Of a DNA stretch of 64,000 bases, positions 24,306 to 39,700 are shown in pieces (the stretch's first letter is position 1; each line of letters begins with the position of its first letter). The notes below the pieces were generated by a model. The model made no database searches. It had not been told where the DNA came from and saw only the letters and a list, made by a program, of their open reading frames with translations. The DNA comes from Corythoichthys intestinalis (lineage: Eukaryota > Chordata > Actinopteri > Syngnathiformes > Syngnathidae). Where the stretch lies: assembly GCF_030265065.1 (NCBI RefSeq), contig NC_080401.1:19455001-19519000 (forward strand), given 5' to 3'. A program made the position numbers and the translations under genes.

Positions 24306-25851
24306 CAAGGGCGTAGGTTTGCATAGGAACGGTAGGGACAAAACACAATGTTTCAGGATATTCAAATTGTCCCCACCAACTTTTAAGCAACCTTATTTTC
24401 ATTATATAATGTGTTCAGTTACAGAGGTAATTTAGATTGTCTTCCCATATGTTGTAACGATAGAATTGACCGTACCATTATTAAGTGAATTGTTTTTATT
24501 ATTTTCAGACATTCACCTACTTATCACTTGCTGAATGAGCCAGTCCATGTTTTTTTCCTCAAACGTACGTTTCATTGGCTGATGACTTAAACCCAACGTA
24601 CGAAGGTGGGAAATGCACCATTAACTTTGCTACTGAAAGACCGACCTGTATCACAGTTTAGCATTACCATTACATTGCTAACCTGAGTATAGGAAGCTGC
24701 TTCAGGAGAAGTGTACTTTTGTATGCGTATTCTATTATGTTAACATTAATTAAATTGAGAAATATCGTGAACTCTGCTCAGTTGTAAATTTAATGATCCA
24801 AGGTTGACCCCCTTCTTCTCAGTTTTCATTTTTATTTTGCTTATGTGGTCTTAAAGCAGCCCAAAGGAGCTTTCATTTTTTGTTGAGTTTGGCTGTGCTT
24901 GTGAACAAAAGTAGTGTTTTTCCTGAACGAAGGCTCCAATTTTATTTTTATTTTTGTTGTTCCCTGACTAAGAAGTTTTGTTGTCATATTTAATTTATTT
25001 ATACAGGCAATTTTGGGTTGTATTAAGACAAATGTTTATTTTTTTGCATTCCTGGATAGTTAGGATATACAAATCTGTTAATTATTTCTTTGTGTGTTAA
25101 TACACAAATTTGTGTTCAAATATTGCATTTTAAATTTGCTAATAAAATCCAGACATTTATCCTGGAAGTTTTCAAAATGTTTCTTTAGTAGTTTTTTAAA
25201 ACAAAGGTTTGAATCGAACGGTGTATCACTTGAACCTATACATATGCACTGCAAAAGCCCATCTCCTTAAAACAGAAAAAAGAAAAACTTAAATTCCCTT
25301 GTTTTCAGTGTAAATCCACTAGAAATAAGTGAAATTACCTGCCAGTGCTTCAAGTAAATTTTATTCAGATTTTTTTAAATAAGAAAAATACCTTGCTGAA
25401 AATAAGAATTATTTTAAGCAAAAAGCATTTTTTTCTTGATTTAGGTGAAAAAATGACTGACTTTTAGATTGTTGGGCTTAATAAGAACAAATAGTAATAT
25501 TTACTAAAAGCAAGTGGAAGAATCCGACACATTAATCTGTTAAGTTGCCTTTAAAACTCAAAACAAGATGAAAAAAAAATATTCAACCAGATTTAAGAAA
25601 ATGTATCTTCTCAAGACGTTATACTGTAAATTTGCAGTGTGAAAGTTAGTATAAGTCAATACAGATTTAATTTTGCATTAATCATTTAGCCTATCAATTA
25701 ATTAGATCCTCATTAGTGAGAAATGTAGCCCTGACCGCCTTTCACCCAGTCCGTTTGGTCTTATCAACGTCCCGTCCCCAGCAAAAAGTGTACATGCAGG
25801 TTGTACTGTTATATCGTCCCTACCAATACTGAGACCAAACCGACGCCCTTG
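24306..25851 (+). mobile_element. hAT element, CAAGGGCG family, complete copy
   Basis: Termini CAAGGGCGTAGG and CGACGCCCTTG are flanked by a perfect 8-bp duplication CTTGAAGG (24298-24305 and 25852-25859). It ends only 128 bases from the gene C stop codon, so the gene C 3' UTR probably runs into it. No transposase reading was recognised. Confidence 0.85.
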
Positions 25852-25978
25852 CTTGAAGGTAATGAAGTTTACAGATAAGAAGAGTGTGTAATCAAGCAAT
25901 ATTTTGATACGGGCTATCTGAGACAAAATAAATTGATAATCTATCCCATTACCCACATTTCTGAGTCACAAAGGTTAT

Positions 25979-28900
25979 CTATTGCTTGTAGGAGTAGGCC
26001 CAGATGATCATGATGGTGATGAAGCTGACAGTTAGGAAGAAAATGTAGATGCCAAACAGCAGGCGGTCTATGATGAAACCAACCTGCATCCATTCCTTTG
26101 ACGCTTGGGTGCTGTCCAGCTGTTGCTCCACTTGCAGGCGTAAAACCTTCAAGTCTCCACCAAGGCTCCTCAGCTCACGCAGGGCCTTGTTCTCCCCTAC
26201 TGGTCCTTTCTCCTCGTGAGAGTCCTCCTCAGCTCCATGCTGTATGGACACGCTTCTGCCTTTTGTGTCGTTTTTTTTTAGAGCAATTCCATATATTGAG
26301 TGCTTCAGGAAAGTTCAATATAAATGTATTAATAGAAGCATTGCATACCTGACTCTTCGGCTTCTTTCCATGGTAGACCAACAAGACGACCCAGAATGTG
26401 CAGAACAAGCAGCCGGATCCAGGGAGGAACAGGACTGACATTTTTAGAGCTGAACAACCAGTTGGTGATGACAATCGTCTCGAGAAGACTGGCCACCATC
26501 AGAGCCAGACACAAAGACAAGAACACATCTGGCACAAAACATACAGAGCTTAGTCACAGACATTCAATTACAGACTGAGTGGTCAAAATAGAAATCAATC
26601 ATAGTAATTCCAGGAAAAAGATGTATAAAAGTTGCTTACTGTGGTTTAATGAATTTGCTTGACATTTAAATTGCACTGATAGGAAAATCTGTACGTGCTA
26701 GCCGACATTGTTTATTTCTCATGCAAATAATCAATGGTGTCAATGTAGCAGCATTTCTGCACACTTTCTGCACCTCAGGCATTTGTTTATGAAATCATCG
26801 GGTGCGTGACTATTATCGATGCAGTCTCACACTGAAATGTGGAAGTTGTGGACATGAATATGCATGAATTTGTCCAAGATAGTTCAAAATGGTTGATTGG
26901 TCTCCTGGTACGCAATGTACAACAGTCTATCATGTCTAACAAAAATGCAGCGCCTTTGCGTCCCAACAAATTGATTCATTCTTGTTTTTTTTGTCCCCCA
27001 CTCACACTTATGATTGACATAATTGCTACTTTTGCATGCCTGATCGTTATCATACTTGTGGGTGCAACAGACCTATTTGAAAGCAAAACTGCCTTTAAAA
27101 ATGATGAAAAATGTAAAACTATGATAAAATGACAGCCTTTTGGGTAGAAGCCTATGTCCATGAACAGATGAAGCATGCTCAAATGAGAGGTTAATCATTT
27201 TCTAAGAAAGCCGATGAATATTTGCACATGGTATTAGTAATTTTTTTTTAGCCTTTATAGATACTCAGATTTACCAATATTTGCGTCCAAAGAGTTGAAC
27301 AGGACAGGTCTAAAAATATAATTAACCCTTTAACACCGAACGTGTCGGATGCGACACGTTTACGCATATCATCTTTGAAGCCTCGTAACGCTGTAATTAC
27401 GTCACCCACGTGCCCCTGGTTGCTCTCGTTTGAAAGTACGGAAGTTGATGTCCACACCAGTTTTTATTTGAAGAAAAACGGGAGATAATGTCATTTGAGT
27501 TTTATAGTTTTATTGCACTCACAAATATGCATTAAAACGCTGCATGGACCATGTATCTATTTCCATATTTCCATCATTTCGTGTCCTTTTTCAAAACCGA
27601 AAGCAGCACAAAAGACTACATATCCCAATAGCCGTTCTGATGTCAAGAAGGACGAACCTAATGTGATCATTTTTAATAAATTTCCGAACGAGGCGCCAAT
27701 TAATGAAAGGGAGGCATGCGACGCAAGCAACGGTTGGTTTGAGCGTCCGACTTTGAAACGTGCAGAATGAATCGAAAACTAAATTTAGCGCAAGCTAATG
27801 CATTATTTCATCAACTAAAGGAATAGGATGAGCTGTATTTGTCAATGTTTTCCTCGGATCAGTCGGCGTCTCGCCGAGTAGAAGTGACAACAACGCGCAA
27901 ACCGTGGATGAGTAGGCTGTGTGACGTTGTATGTGACGCAGCTTAGTGACATGTTCAAAAACAAAACTTTATTGAGTGCGCAAAAAAAAAAAAAAAAAAA
28001 ACTTGGGTCGCATGCCTAAAAAAATTTGAATTAAACTGAACTACTTGTCAATATTTTTGAAAATACTTTTTTTTCAATGTTTGTTATTTTTTCTTCACTA
28101 TGAATCTTTTCAATTTTTATATAGATGTGTGTTCGAGAAGCTTGATTGCATGTACATATATACCTTTGATAAGGTGATGGGTACAATACCTAACTTCACA
28201 AAGAGATATCCTCCAAACCCTTTTTGTGTTGGATAATATATATTTTTTTAAAATTCTCACTATTTTGCACTGTATATAACATGTTTTGACCATAGTATGT
28301 GTGAAGGCCAAAAACGCCTATGACCATAGCTGCTGTTTGTGTTGAATTGTCAAACATAAAACAATTCAATCTAATTTTTTTCAACTGAATGTTTATCCTA
28401 GCAAGTTAAATAAATATTATCAAGCTTCAAAACGGTTGGTCGAGCATGTTTGGTTGTCAGTGGGAATTCAACATTACAAATTTTGAAAAAAGATTTTGGG
28501 ATTTTTTTGTCTTTATGGGTCCAAAATGTGGATTAAAGTTGGTCAGTGAAAAAAACAACAGTTTGGACATGAAGTTCAAGGTATCCTGAAAAAAGGGACC
28601 CAATTTGGCCATTGTGAACAGTTTTTTCTTTGAAATATAAAGGCAACATCAAAGGCATGCAAATTCGGCCAAAATAGGCTTAGGTGTTAAAGGGTTAACT
28701 AAAATCTGTCTGTCAGTTTGTCTGTCCTTTTCAGAGACGTAGTGGGAGGATGCATCTTGGACAAAGGAAGAACAAGTTAATATTTGTTAAGTCACTTGTT
28801 ACGGTCCGCGAATGCGGAAAACAAGAAAGGACCCAAGATCAGAAAATTGAGGGGAAGCGTTCAAGAATTTAATAAACACAAACAAAACAAAACAAAACAG

Positions 28901-31900
28901 GCGATCGCGGAAAAAGGGAACAACAAAAGGGATCCATGACAATAGGTCGACAGGGATCAATAATGTGAAACTAAGCGGTGGGCAGAGAGCCTAAAAAGAC
29001 AAAATACACTAACACCTGCACAAGATAGAGGATCACAAAACAAAGGCAGCTGACGGACAAGATGGCAAATTCGAAGTGACTCAAATGTAGTAGGTGTCGA
29101 ATGGCGACCAGCAAGTTAATATCTCTGCACCTTTATCTTGGATCGCCGGTGTTTATTTACTAATATTAATTAGCTCGAATTAGCTGCAGGTGCGATGTCG
29201 GTAATGCCCCACAGCTGGCTCTGTAACGAAATAAAATCTAACCAGCTGCAGAATGTGACACCGCTGGTCAAGATATGACCTCAAAATTGTGAAAAATACA
29301 CTGCTGACCAAAAGCCCTGCAATTCTGTCAGATAATGCTCAATTTCTCCCAGAAAATGATTGCAATTACAAATGCTTTGGTAGTAATATCTTCATTTATT
29401 TTGCTTGCACACACAAAATAGAAATTAAATTATCTTTTAAACAAAACTCCAAAAATGGGCCGGACAAAGGTATTGGCACCCTTTGAAAAATCATGTGATG
29501 CTTCTCTAACTTCTGTAATTAACTGCACCTGTTAAATACCTGTGGCACATAACAGGTGGTGGCAATAACTAAATCACACTTGAAGCCAGTTAAAAAGTTG
29601 AATCAACCTCTGTCCTGTGTCCTTGTGTGTACCACATTGAGCATGGAGAAAAAAAAGAAGACAAAAGAACTGTCTGAGGACTTGAGAAGCAGTATTGTGA
29701 GGAAGCATGGGCAATCTCAAGGCTACAAGTCCATCTCCAAAGACTTGAATGCTCCTGTGTCTACCGTGCGCAGTGTCATCAATAAGTGTAAAGCCCATGG
29801 CACTTTGGCTAACCTACCTAGATGTGGACATAAAGAAAAACTGAGGAGAGATTTCAAGGAAATATTGTGTGGATGGTGGATAAAGAACCTCGACTAACAT
29901 CCAAACAAGTTCAAGCTGTCCTGCAGTCCAAGGGTAGAACCGTGTCAACCTGTACTACCCGTCGGCGTCTGAATGAAAAGGGACTCTATGGTAGGATAAA
30001 AAAAAAGCCATAAAAGCCATAAAAAAGCCAGGCTGGAGTTTGCCAAAACTTACCTGAGAAAGCCAAAAACGTTTTGGAAGAATGTTAGAGCTTTTTGGGA
30101 AAAGGCAGCAACATAGAGTTTATAGGGGGAAAAAAACGAGGCCTTCAAACAAAAGAACACGGTCCCCACAGTCAAACATGTCGGAGGTTCAGTGATGTTT
30201 TGGGGTTGATTTGCTGCCTCTGGCACTGGACTGCTTGACCGTGTGCATGGCATTATGAAGTCGGAAGACTACCAGCAAATTTTGCAGCATAATGTAGGAC
30301 CCAGTGTGAGAAAGCTGAGTCTCCCTCAGAGGTCATGGGTCTTCCTGCAGGACAATGACTCAAAACACACTTCAAAAAGCACTAGAAAATTGATTGAGAG
30401 AAAGCACTCGAGACTTCCTAAGTTGCCAGCAATGAGTCCAGACCTGAATCCCACAGAACACCTGTGGAGAGATCTGAAATGGCAGTTTGAAGAAGGCACC
30501 CTTCAAATCTCAGAGACCTGGAGCTGTTGGCCAAAGAAGAATGGTCTAAAATTACAACAGAGCATTGTAAGAAACTCATTGATGGATACCGGAAACGGTT
30601 GTTTGCAGTTATTTTGTCTAAAAGTTGTGCTACCAAGTATTAGGCTGAGGTTGCCAGTACTTTTGTCCAGCCCATTTTTGGAGTTTTCTGTAAAATTATA
30701 ATGATTTGTTTATTTTTTTCCATTCTCTTTTGTTTTTTTTTCATTGCAAGCAAAGTCAATTAAGATGTTATTACCAAAGCATCATTTTCTGGGAGAAATT
30801 GAGCATTATCTGACAGAATTGCAGGGGTGCCAATACTTTTGGCCAGCACTGTATGATATAACTAAGACACAACTACTTGTTTACACTACCAGGCATAGCC
30901 ATTGCCATGGGAACTAACTGGTCCCTGTTGATTGGGAAAAAAACAAAACTAAATTTTGTATCAGTGATTGATCCAGAAAGAAACTGCCTCAAATTCATTC
31001 CAGCTAGAAATATTGCTATGTTGTTGTATGTTGCTAAGGAACCGCGACAGAGTAATAGTTTTCAAATTTATCGAGACATACATAATGTTCTTTAGAGCAT
31101 GTGTGTACTGTTTCCCTCCAATGTGCAGTAAATTGCCAATTCATTGAGCCATAATCAACTTCCTTTTAGAGAAGGTCCTTGTGAACAGTGGCGTACTTGG
31201 CAATTTTGGGGCCTAAGGCGAACATATCCAGGGGCCCTCTTCATGGGTCAGGGGTTAAAAAGGTGAGAAGGGTGTGGAGGAAATATGTTCCGGTACACTA
31301 GGGCTGTCCTATACGACAAAATTTCTCCTGATTAGTCAGCCGACTAGTTTTACGATTAGTCGACGAATCTAATAATTTTCTTTTTTTAAAAACTAATTTA
31401 GCAATGAAATTTTTGTTGATGCTTATTAATTCACAAAACTATTTTGGAACACTTAAATTCTTTATTAAAGTACAAATAATCATGTAAATAACAATAATCA
31501 CAAATAGACAATTAGGTTAAATGCTGATAACATTTATTAGTGCAAAAGAATGGAAAGTAAACAGATTCAGAACACTGACTTTGCCTTTCCAACATTATTC
31601 AAAACCATTCTTAAAAAAATTCTAGCATCATTATTATAGTATACTATTATATATTAGGGTTGTTCGGATCATGTTTTTTTGCTCCCGATCCGATCGTTTT
31701 AGTTTGAGTATCTGCCGATTCCGATATTTCCCGATCCGATTGCTTTTTTTTTTGCTCCCGATTCAATTCCAATCATTCCCAATAATTTTTCCCGATCATA
31801 TACATTTTGGCAATGCATTAAGAAAAAAATGAATAAAACTCAGACGAATATATACATTCAACATACAGAACATACGTACTGTATTTGTTTATTATGACAA

Positions 31901-34900
31901 TAAATCCTCAAGATGGCATTTACATTATTAACATTCTTTCTGTGAGAGGGATCCACGGATAGAAAGACTTGTGACTTTGTATATTGTGACTAAATATTGC
32001 CATTTAGTGTATTTGTTGAGCTTTCAGTAAATGATACTGTAGCCATGCCCAAATGCATGATGGGAAGTGGAACCATGACTGTGCGTAGTGCTACCAATTG
32101 ATATATCTTCTCTGCGTTGGGAAATAATATAAGGTGTTATGAAAAAGATCAATTGCTACTTGCTTCCCCACATTGCTTCCCATGATATTTCTAATCATAG
32201 GGAGAGGGATTGTAAGGCTTTAGCCAATTAAAAAAAGGCTTCAAAGGCTGCCAAAATTCACTCTACTCATTTTATGCTGCCTTTTATCTCTCTATATAGG
32301 TAAGACGGCGCCATTACAGAGTGAGCGCGACAATGCGTGGGTGGGTCGCGCAGCGCATGCATTAATTGCGTTAAATATTTTAACGTGATACATTTAAAAA
32401 AAAATTACCGCCGTTATCGGGATAAATTTGATAACCCTATCTTAAGCCTAAACTAAAGACTCTGGATGAGTGTAACATATTATGTTTGTAACGTTAAATA
32501 CAATTAGAAAACGATTTAATTAAAAATTATGTATATATTAAAAAAAGGCATGGCCGATATTTTTTTTGCCGATTCCGATACTTTGAAAATGACGTGATCG
32601 GGATGCCGATCGATCGGGACATCTCTACTATATATAATAGTAGTATAATAATTATAATAATTATTCATTGCCAATCATATTTGTCATAAAGTGTCATTTG
32701 AAAGCTATTCTTAGTGTAGAATTTGTATTCTGTAGTATTTACTCAACATATTATAATATTAATTCTGAAGTATGTAGGATCTCCAGAAATCGTTATTTAT
32801 ATGACGAACATGACGTGCTTTTATTTTGAAATGTTCACCGGCGGTACGTTCGCTAAACCGTTAACCTAAAGCTTTACACTTAGTAAAAAAAACATTCTTC
32901 ATCATTGCTTGTAGTGTCACGAATAGATTTAATTTTTTTCCGTTAGCAAATGCTGTTAACCAGCTGTTGAGTGTTATTGTATGACTGATTGGAACTGTAC
33001 TGCATTGTTTCACCACACGGTGTGCTGTCATGTATTTTATGTTCAGTGTGAAGAAGAAGAAGAAAGTTAAAAGAGGCATTAGAGGCCTGTTCTCAACTTC
33101 TCCCTCACTGCACTTTGGCTCTCATGGAGAGCACGTTCGCTCATGTGTTCGAAATAAACGAAAGCCAACGTGCAAAGTACCACGTGAGCTGTAAAAATAG
33201 CGAGCTTAGTGGCGTGAAAAATGCGGGAGATTCAAGTGAAGCTAACGAAATGCTAAGCGGAGCTAAGCGAAGCTAAACGGTGCTAAATGAAGCTAAGCGA
33301 CTGATACTCAGTCCGTTGTCGTGGAATAGTCCATTGTAGTGCTTGTGTGGGGGGGAGAGATAATATAAATGCAGCATTCAAATGGCTTTCTTTTTTGTTT
33401 TGTTATTTGTTTGTTTGGTATGCTGACATAATTATACATGACGAATAGTTGGGGGTGCTGCTGACTCCGGTGGCCCAAGCCCTTTCTCGTTGGGGCAAGG
33501 GCAGCTGGTTGGGGGCCCCCTACTGGTTGGGGGCCTAAGGCGACTGCCTATTTCGCCTGAATAGTAGATCCGCCTATGCTTGTGAACAACTAGTTTAAAT
33601 AAAGTGCAACTAATCTTTAGTGTGGCACTTACTGATGATGGGGATGGTGTTTCCCGTGATAGGGAGCAGGTCATTCATGATGAGAAGGAAGACGGTATAG
33701 CCCAAGATGAGGGTCATCTTGAAAGAGGAGCGGTCCACATTTTGTGGAGGCAGCAGGAAGCTAAAAAGGTCCACTGTAATGAGGAAGGAGCTGGGGAGCA
33801 GCAAGTTCACCACGTACAAGGTGGACCTGCGTCGCATTCGAATCTAGTGAAAAAAAAAAAAAAAAAAAATCAACACAATCTACTATATAATGTTTGCTTT
33901 CTATGTATCAAAATGTTCTAAGCATACTTACGTGAAATTGAAGCTCGTCGACGTAGGGCTGTAAACTATCATGTTGGCTATTAGGCTTATCTGCAGTAAT
34001 GCTGAGCAGCTCCCATTCCCCTAATGTGGTCATCACTGTCTTGGATTTCGCTGTGATGACATCATCAGACATCGCCAGGTAAATCTTCATGTCGCTTGCT
34101 GAACACACGAAAATGTAAAACTTTCAGTTACTAATGACAACATCCATTTACAGTATTTTATGTTAAAGAAAATGCCAACATTTGGATTCTTTTCAAGTCT
34201 GCATGTGTAAAATCATGAACCCTTACTTCTCATACGGTGAAAGTAATAAGACTTACAGACAGTATTTATAAAGTACTGTAGTACAATTTGGTATCCAACT
34301 AGCATTTTCTGGAAAAAAGATGCCTTAAAATTTCACCGAAAAGCAAAGGGACAAGCAAACACTTTAGAGTACTAGTGTCAAACTCTTGTCCTTGGGGCAT
34401 GTTTGGCCTACTAAGTTAGTGTATCTGGTTTCATCTTACATTCCACGAAAGAAATTCAAGTGGTCAATCAGCCTACTAGGAATTTTTCTGGGATGTAGGA
34501 GGAAAACGGAGTACTGAAAGAAAACCCGCAGCAGGAGCCCGAGTCTGAATCCTTGCTCTCAGAACTATGAGGTGGGCGTGCCAAAACCTCTGACAACATC
34601 TCATCTTTATACAGTCAAGTCAAACCAATATAGTTTCTTGCTAAATCAGTCAAGTCAAACCAATATAGTTTCTTGCTAAATCAGAGTATTTTGATTTGGG
34701 CTGAAGATCTGTCCCAAAATTGCAATCTTACATCACCTTTAATATTACAGATTTTTTTTGTGTGTGTATCCAATCTCTTTGAAAAATAAATAATTCTGAG
34801 CCACAATATTCCATGTTTTGAACGTCAAATTCACTTCAATTTTGTATGTTCCACTGATCTCCCATTCAAGTATACAGCGGCAGGCAAAGGTCCTGGCTTT

Positions 34901-36699
34901 CTCGGTATGCCCAAACTTTTTCATACTACGGTTCTATAGTTAGCTATGACGGAAAACACAGACAAGACTGAAAAAGCAGTTTCTGCTCTTGCACTCCTCT
35001 TTTAAAAGTAACTGCTGTATTTTAAGCCAAAACAACAGTTGTGTTTGAGAGGACAATATGTCTATATGCTGCCATAGCAGATTCATGGCACATTAAGCCC
35101 CTGAACTATTTTTACTTTGCCCGTTTTACCCTGAAAACCCCTGTTTACAGACGTCGCGCAACCGCTTTTGTTTCAACTCAGCCATAAAACGAAGGTGATT
35201 CATTATATTTATTATTCAAAATGTCTGTCATTTTTAGCTTAGAATAATTAATTGATGTCTAATATTTCGTTTAAAAAGAAAAAACAACTGTAGAAAATTA
35301 TTCACTCGCATATTTTAAACTTTTAAACAAATTACGTCACAATTAAAAAAAAGGGTGTCTGTAAAAAAAGTCACGGATATTTACCTCATAACTATCGCTT
35401 AATTGTATATATATTTTTTTGTTTCTGTCGCATTTTTTCCGCTATGTTAGATGATAAATAATCGATCCAAACAAAGAAATATTGGAGAAAAAAAAACTTT
35501 TAAAAAGGTGCAGTAAATATATTAAAAAGAAAATCTCGACCACTCCTTGATGTCTGCGATTTCTGCATCGCGACCCTTGTTATATGACCATGTTTCACCC
35601 ATAAAATCCCCCAAAAATCTAGCTGTGGCCATTCACAGTTGTGTCTTGACACTTAGTGATACATGCTCCATGGAGTTTTTGGATCGAAACAAGGTAAGTA
35701 TGCAATAATATCTCGATAGCGTCTGTAATTCTGCTCTCGCGTGCTCCAGATAGGGTTTTGCTGTTAAGTTTTTTTTTTTTTTTTTTTTTTAAATGCCCTC
35801 CTGTTCAAAATGTTTCTTCCCCCAGAAATTTGAGACTTTAAGCTTTACAATGATTTATCTCACGTGCATACCGGACAATTTTGAAAGTTGGCTAAATTGG
35901 GGGTCTCAAAGTGCAATTTTAAGTCACCTGAGTGTTTTCCGCCCTGTATCAATATTTGCATTAAATATCGACAATAACCCCAAGCATCCATATATTGTCT
36001 TTTCTATGTTGTCACTTGTCATATAAACAACTGAATTTAATCGAATGACTAGCACATTTAGTCCTCTTGTGAGTTCTATCTATTCATTCAACTCTAATAG
36101 GTACAATTTTGCGCACGAAAAACCTCTTTAGGATGGTTCGAAGAATGCAAATACTTCTATCTGTCTGTGAAGTGACTTGTACTCAAGACTCGAAGTGTCA
36201 ATTCCAACAGTAAACACACAAATCGCATACAGTATAATTGACTTCATATTTTCCTCAAATAACCATAATTATGATGAAAAGGTATTTTTTAGTGTCGGTT
36301 ACCCAAGTTCATGGGGGAGATGTAGGTAAGAGTGCAGTCCTGTGTGTCAAAAGGAAAGGTGTAGATGTCGAGGTTACAAGAACTGACAACTCTGGCAGGT
36401 TTTGCGTCATTCATTAATCCATTGCTGTGCAGATTCAAATAAGGAGCAATTGGAGCTTTGTCTTGATCCATACTGCAACACACAAATAGAAACAAACACT
36501 TACAATTTACCTGGTTTAGCAAGAAAAAGAAATGTGTTTAATTTCTGTTTACACATAACTGTAAAATTGCAAGTCTTATTCTATGACTGCATATACTTTT
36601 GAAAATACATTTTCACAGTAATCATTTTGACATTATGAAACTACCAAGTAAGAGGAAATATACAGGATTTGTTGTTTTTGTTTGTATATATATATATAT

Positions 36700-36740
<41 letters not shown>

Positions 36741-39700
36741 CTGTATATATATTTTTTTCGAGATATGCACACTCATAATAATATGTAGCACCACTTTATC
36801 ACCACCACACAGCTGCACATTCAAAGAAGTGAGCACTAAAATGCACATGAGCTATGTTCAGTCTTCCAAGTAACAGCCAAGGTCGTTGTTCATCTTTCTA
36901 GTAAATAGAATCTATTCTTTATTGACATCTTAACCAATCTGTCTCAGAGGGTGTTTGTTAATGGCTCTGAACCTGACATCGTCTAACCTCCACTAGCTCC
37001 TCACTGGGCTGTGTCTTATCGCCCACGCTGTACATCCTGTATACTGATGATGCAGGTATATGGAGACAAACTGTCAGCTGGTAAAATTTGCCGAAAACAC
37101 AGTCCCGCTTTCTCTGCTGTCTGCCTAAAACATGCACAGTGGTTTTGTACTACATGGTTTCATCAGGAGGTTTGAGGAGCTCTGTCTACAGTTGAACTCA
37201 ACCAAGACGAGAGATGGTTGTGACATTCTCCAACATGCAGCAACAATTAGCAGAGCCTTTCACTACCACAATCCGCAGGGATGCTGTGGAGGTGGTACTG
37301 CATTAGAGCTCTATTCATAGAGCTCTATTCAACATTAACTGTTATTTCAATAAACCAGATGTCATAGCAGTGTGCACCATTGTACTCCAAGGGCTCCCTG
37401 TTCTACTTGGCGATGACACCACTGACATCTGTAAGACCTGTTCTGAGACTTCTCACAGAAGTATCTTTGAGAAGCACACTTATTGGGGAATTTGAATTGG
37501 ATTTACCAGTGCCTCAATGAGAGCTATAGTAGATGAGAAAAAAACGCAATGCTGAATATGTACAGTGAGGAAAAGTAGTATTTGAACGCCCTTTGATTTT
37601 GCAAGTTCTCCCACTTAGAAATAACGCATGGGTTTGACATTTTCATGGTTGGTGCTTGTCCACTGTGAGACACAATCTAAAACAAAACACAAAAAAAAAA
37701 ATCCAGAAATACCAGTGTATGATTTTTTTAAACAATTTATTTTTAATTATGCCGCTGCAAATAAGGATTTGAACACCTGAGAAAATCAATGTTAATATTT
37801 GGTACAGTAGCCTTTGATTACAATTATAAAAGTCAAAGGTTTCTTCTAACTTTTCACCAGGTTTGCACACTGCAGCAGGGATTTAGCACCATTGCTCCGC
37901 ACAGATGTCCTCAAGATCAATCAGGTTTCTGGGTTATACTGAGAAACAGGGAGTTTGAGCTTCCTCCAAAGATTTTCTATTGGGTTTAGGTCTGGAAACC
38001 TGCTAGGCTCCTCCAGAACCTTGATATGCTTTTTACAAAGCCACTCCTTGGTTATTCTGGCTGTCAGCTTCGGGCAATTGTCATGTTGGAAGACCCAATC
38101 ACAACCCAATTTCAATTCTTTAACTAAGGGAAGGTAGTTATTCCCCCAAATCTCACAATACATGGTCATCCTCTCCTCAATACAGTGCAGTTGTCTAGTC
38201 CTATATGCAGAAAAACAAGCCCAAAGCATGATACTACCACCCCCATGCTTCACAGTCGGCATGGTGTTCTTGGGATGGTACTCATCATTCTTCTTCCTCT
38301 AAGCAATATGAAATTAATTTTCTAACTTTTTGGAATTAAAAAGTCAAATTAAAAAGTTCCATTTTGATCTCATATGTCCACATGACTTTTGTCTGTGACT
38401 CCTCTAGATCATCCAAATGGTCATTGGCAAACGGGCCTGGACATGTGCTGGTTTAAGCAGGGGAACCTTCCATGCTATGCATGATTTTAAACCATGACGT
38501 CTTAGTGTATTACCAACAATAACCTTGGAAATGGTGGTCCCAGCTCCTTTCAGGTAATTGACCATCTCCTCCTGTGTGGTTCTTGTCTGATTTTTCACCA
38601 TTCTCAGTATCACTGAGACCCTACGAGGTAGATCTTGCGTGGAGCCCCCGTCCGAGGGAGCTTGACAGTCCTGTTTTGCTTCTTCCATTTTCTAATAATT
38701 GCTCCAACGGTGGATCTTATATCACCAAGCTGCTTGGTAATTGCCTCTGTCCAGCCTTATTGGGGTCTACAATTCTGTCTCTGGTGTTTGAAGACAGCTC
38801 TTTGGTCTTGACCATATTAGGAATAGGAGTCTTCCTTATTGTATGAGGTGGACAGGTGTTTATATGCAGCTAACCGCCTCAAACAGGTCAAAAAGTCAGA
38901 CTCAAACAGTCTACCTCCACTCCACTTATTCATTGGACATTATAAAGGTGACTAACAGGTCTTTGAGGGTCACAATTCTAGCTAATAGACAGGTGTTCAA
39001 ATACTTATTTGCAGCAGTATAATACAAATAAATTGTGAAAAAAATCATACACAGTGATTTCTGGATTTTTTTTCTTTAGATTGTCTCTCATAGTGGACAA
39101 CCACCTACCATGAAAATGTCAAACCCGCCCATAATTTCTAAGTGGGAGAACTTGAAAAAACGCACAGTGTTCAAGTACTTGTTTTCTCATTGTATATCCA
39201 TGAGTGAGTGACGGTTCAGTGAACTTTGAGCTACTGCAGCATCCAATCAGTGACTCATATCCCATATGAGGGGTATGTCTTTCAGTGAAAATACTTCAGC
39301 AAAGCCAGCGCTCATATTTCATCGATCATCACTTCTCCAATTAGCCTCCTCCTTCCTCTCTCCCCAAACACAATTACTGTCTTTTGACAAATGAAGAAAC
39401 CGTCCTAATCATCTCCACCTTCAATCAGTGTCAACTGCTGTCATTGTTGAGTGAGGTTTTATAATGGAACTTTTCAATAACTTTACCCCAGGCGCAATAC
39501 CTTTTGTTCTGCATTTCAAATGTGTTACATTAGAACTATGCGAAACACTAGAAAGACATTTTGTTTTATCAACTAAGTGTTGCTTGGCATTGAAGCCAAC
39601 AAACGCTTACTAAAAAGACTTAAGTCTGAAAAATCTTTTAATTTAGGATTGTTTTAGGTTGATGTTTTTGTTGTTGTTGTTATAACAGAACTTGAAACTA

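Noticed and set aside
27495-27770. 91-codon open frame inside the piggyBac-like element
   Set aside because: No similarity to a piggyBac transposase motif and no catalytic Asp pattern that I can see; left out as a gene.
28796-29277. Solo LTR of a retrovirus-like element
   Set aside because: TG...CA ends only. No flanking duplication and no neighbouring internal region, so the class was left open.
36633-36873. Tyr-Ile-rich open frames
   Set aside because: They are the TA microsatellite translated.
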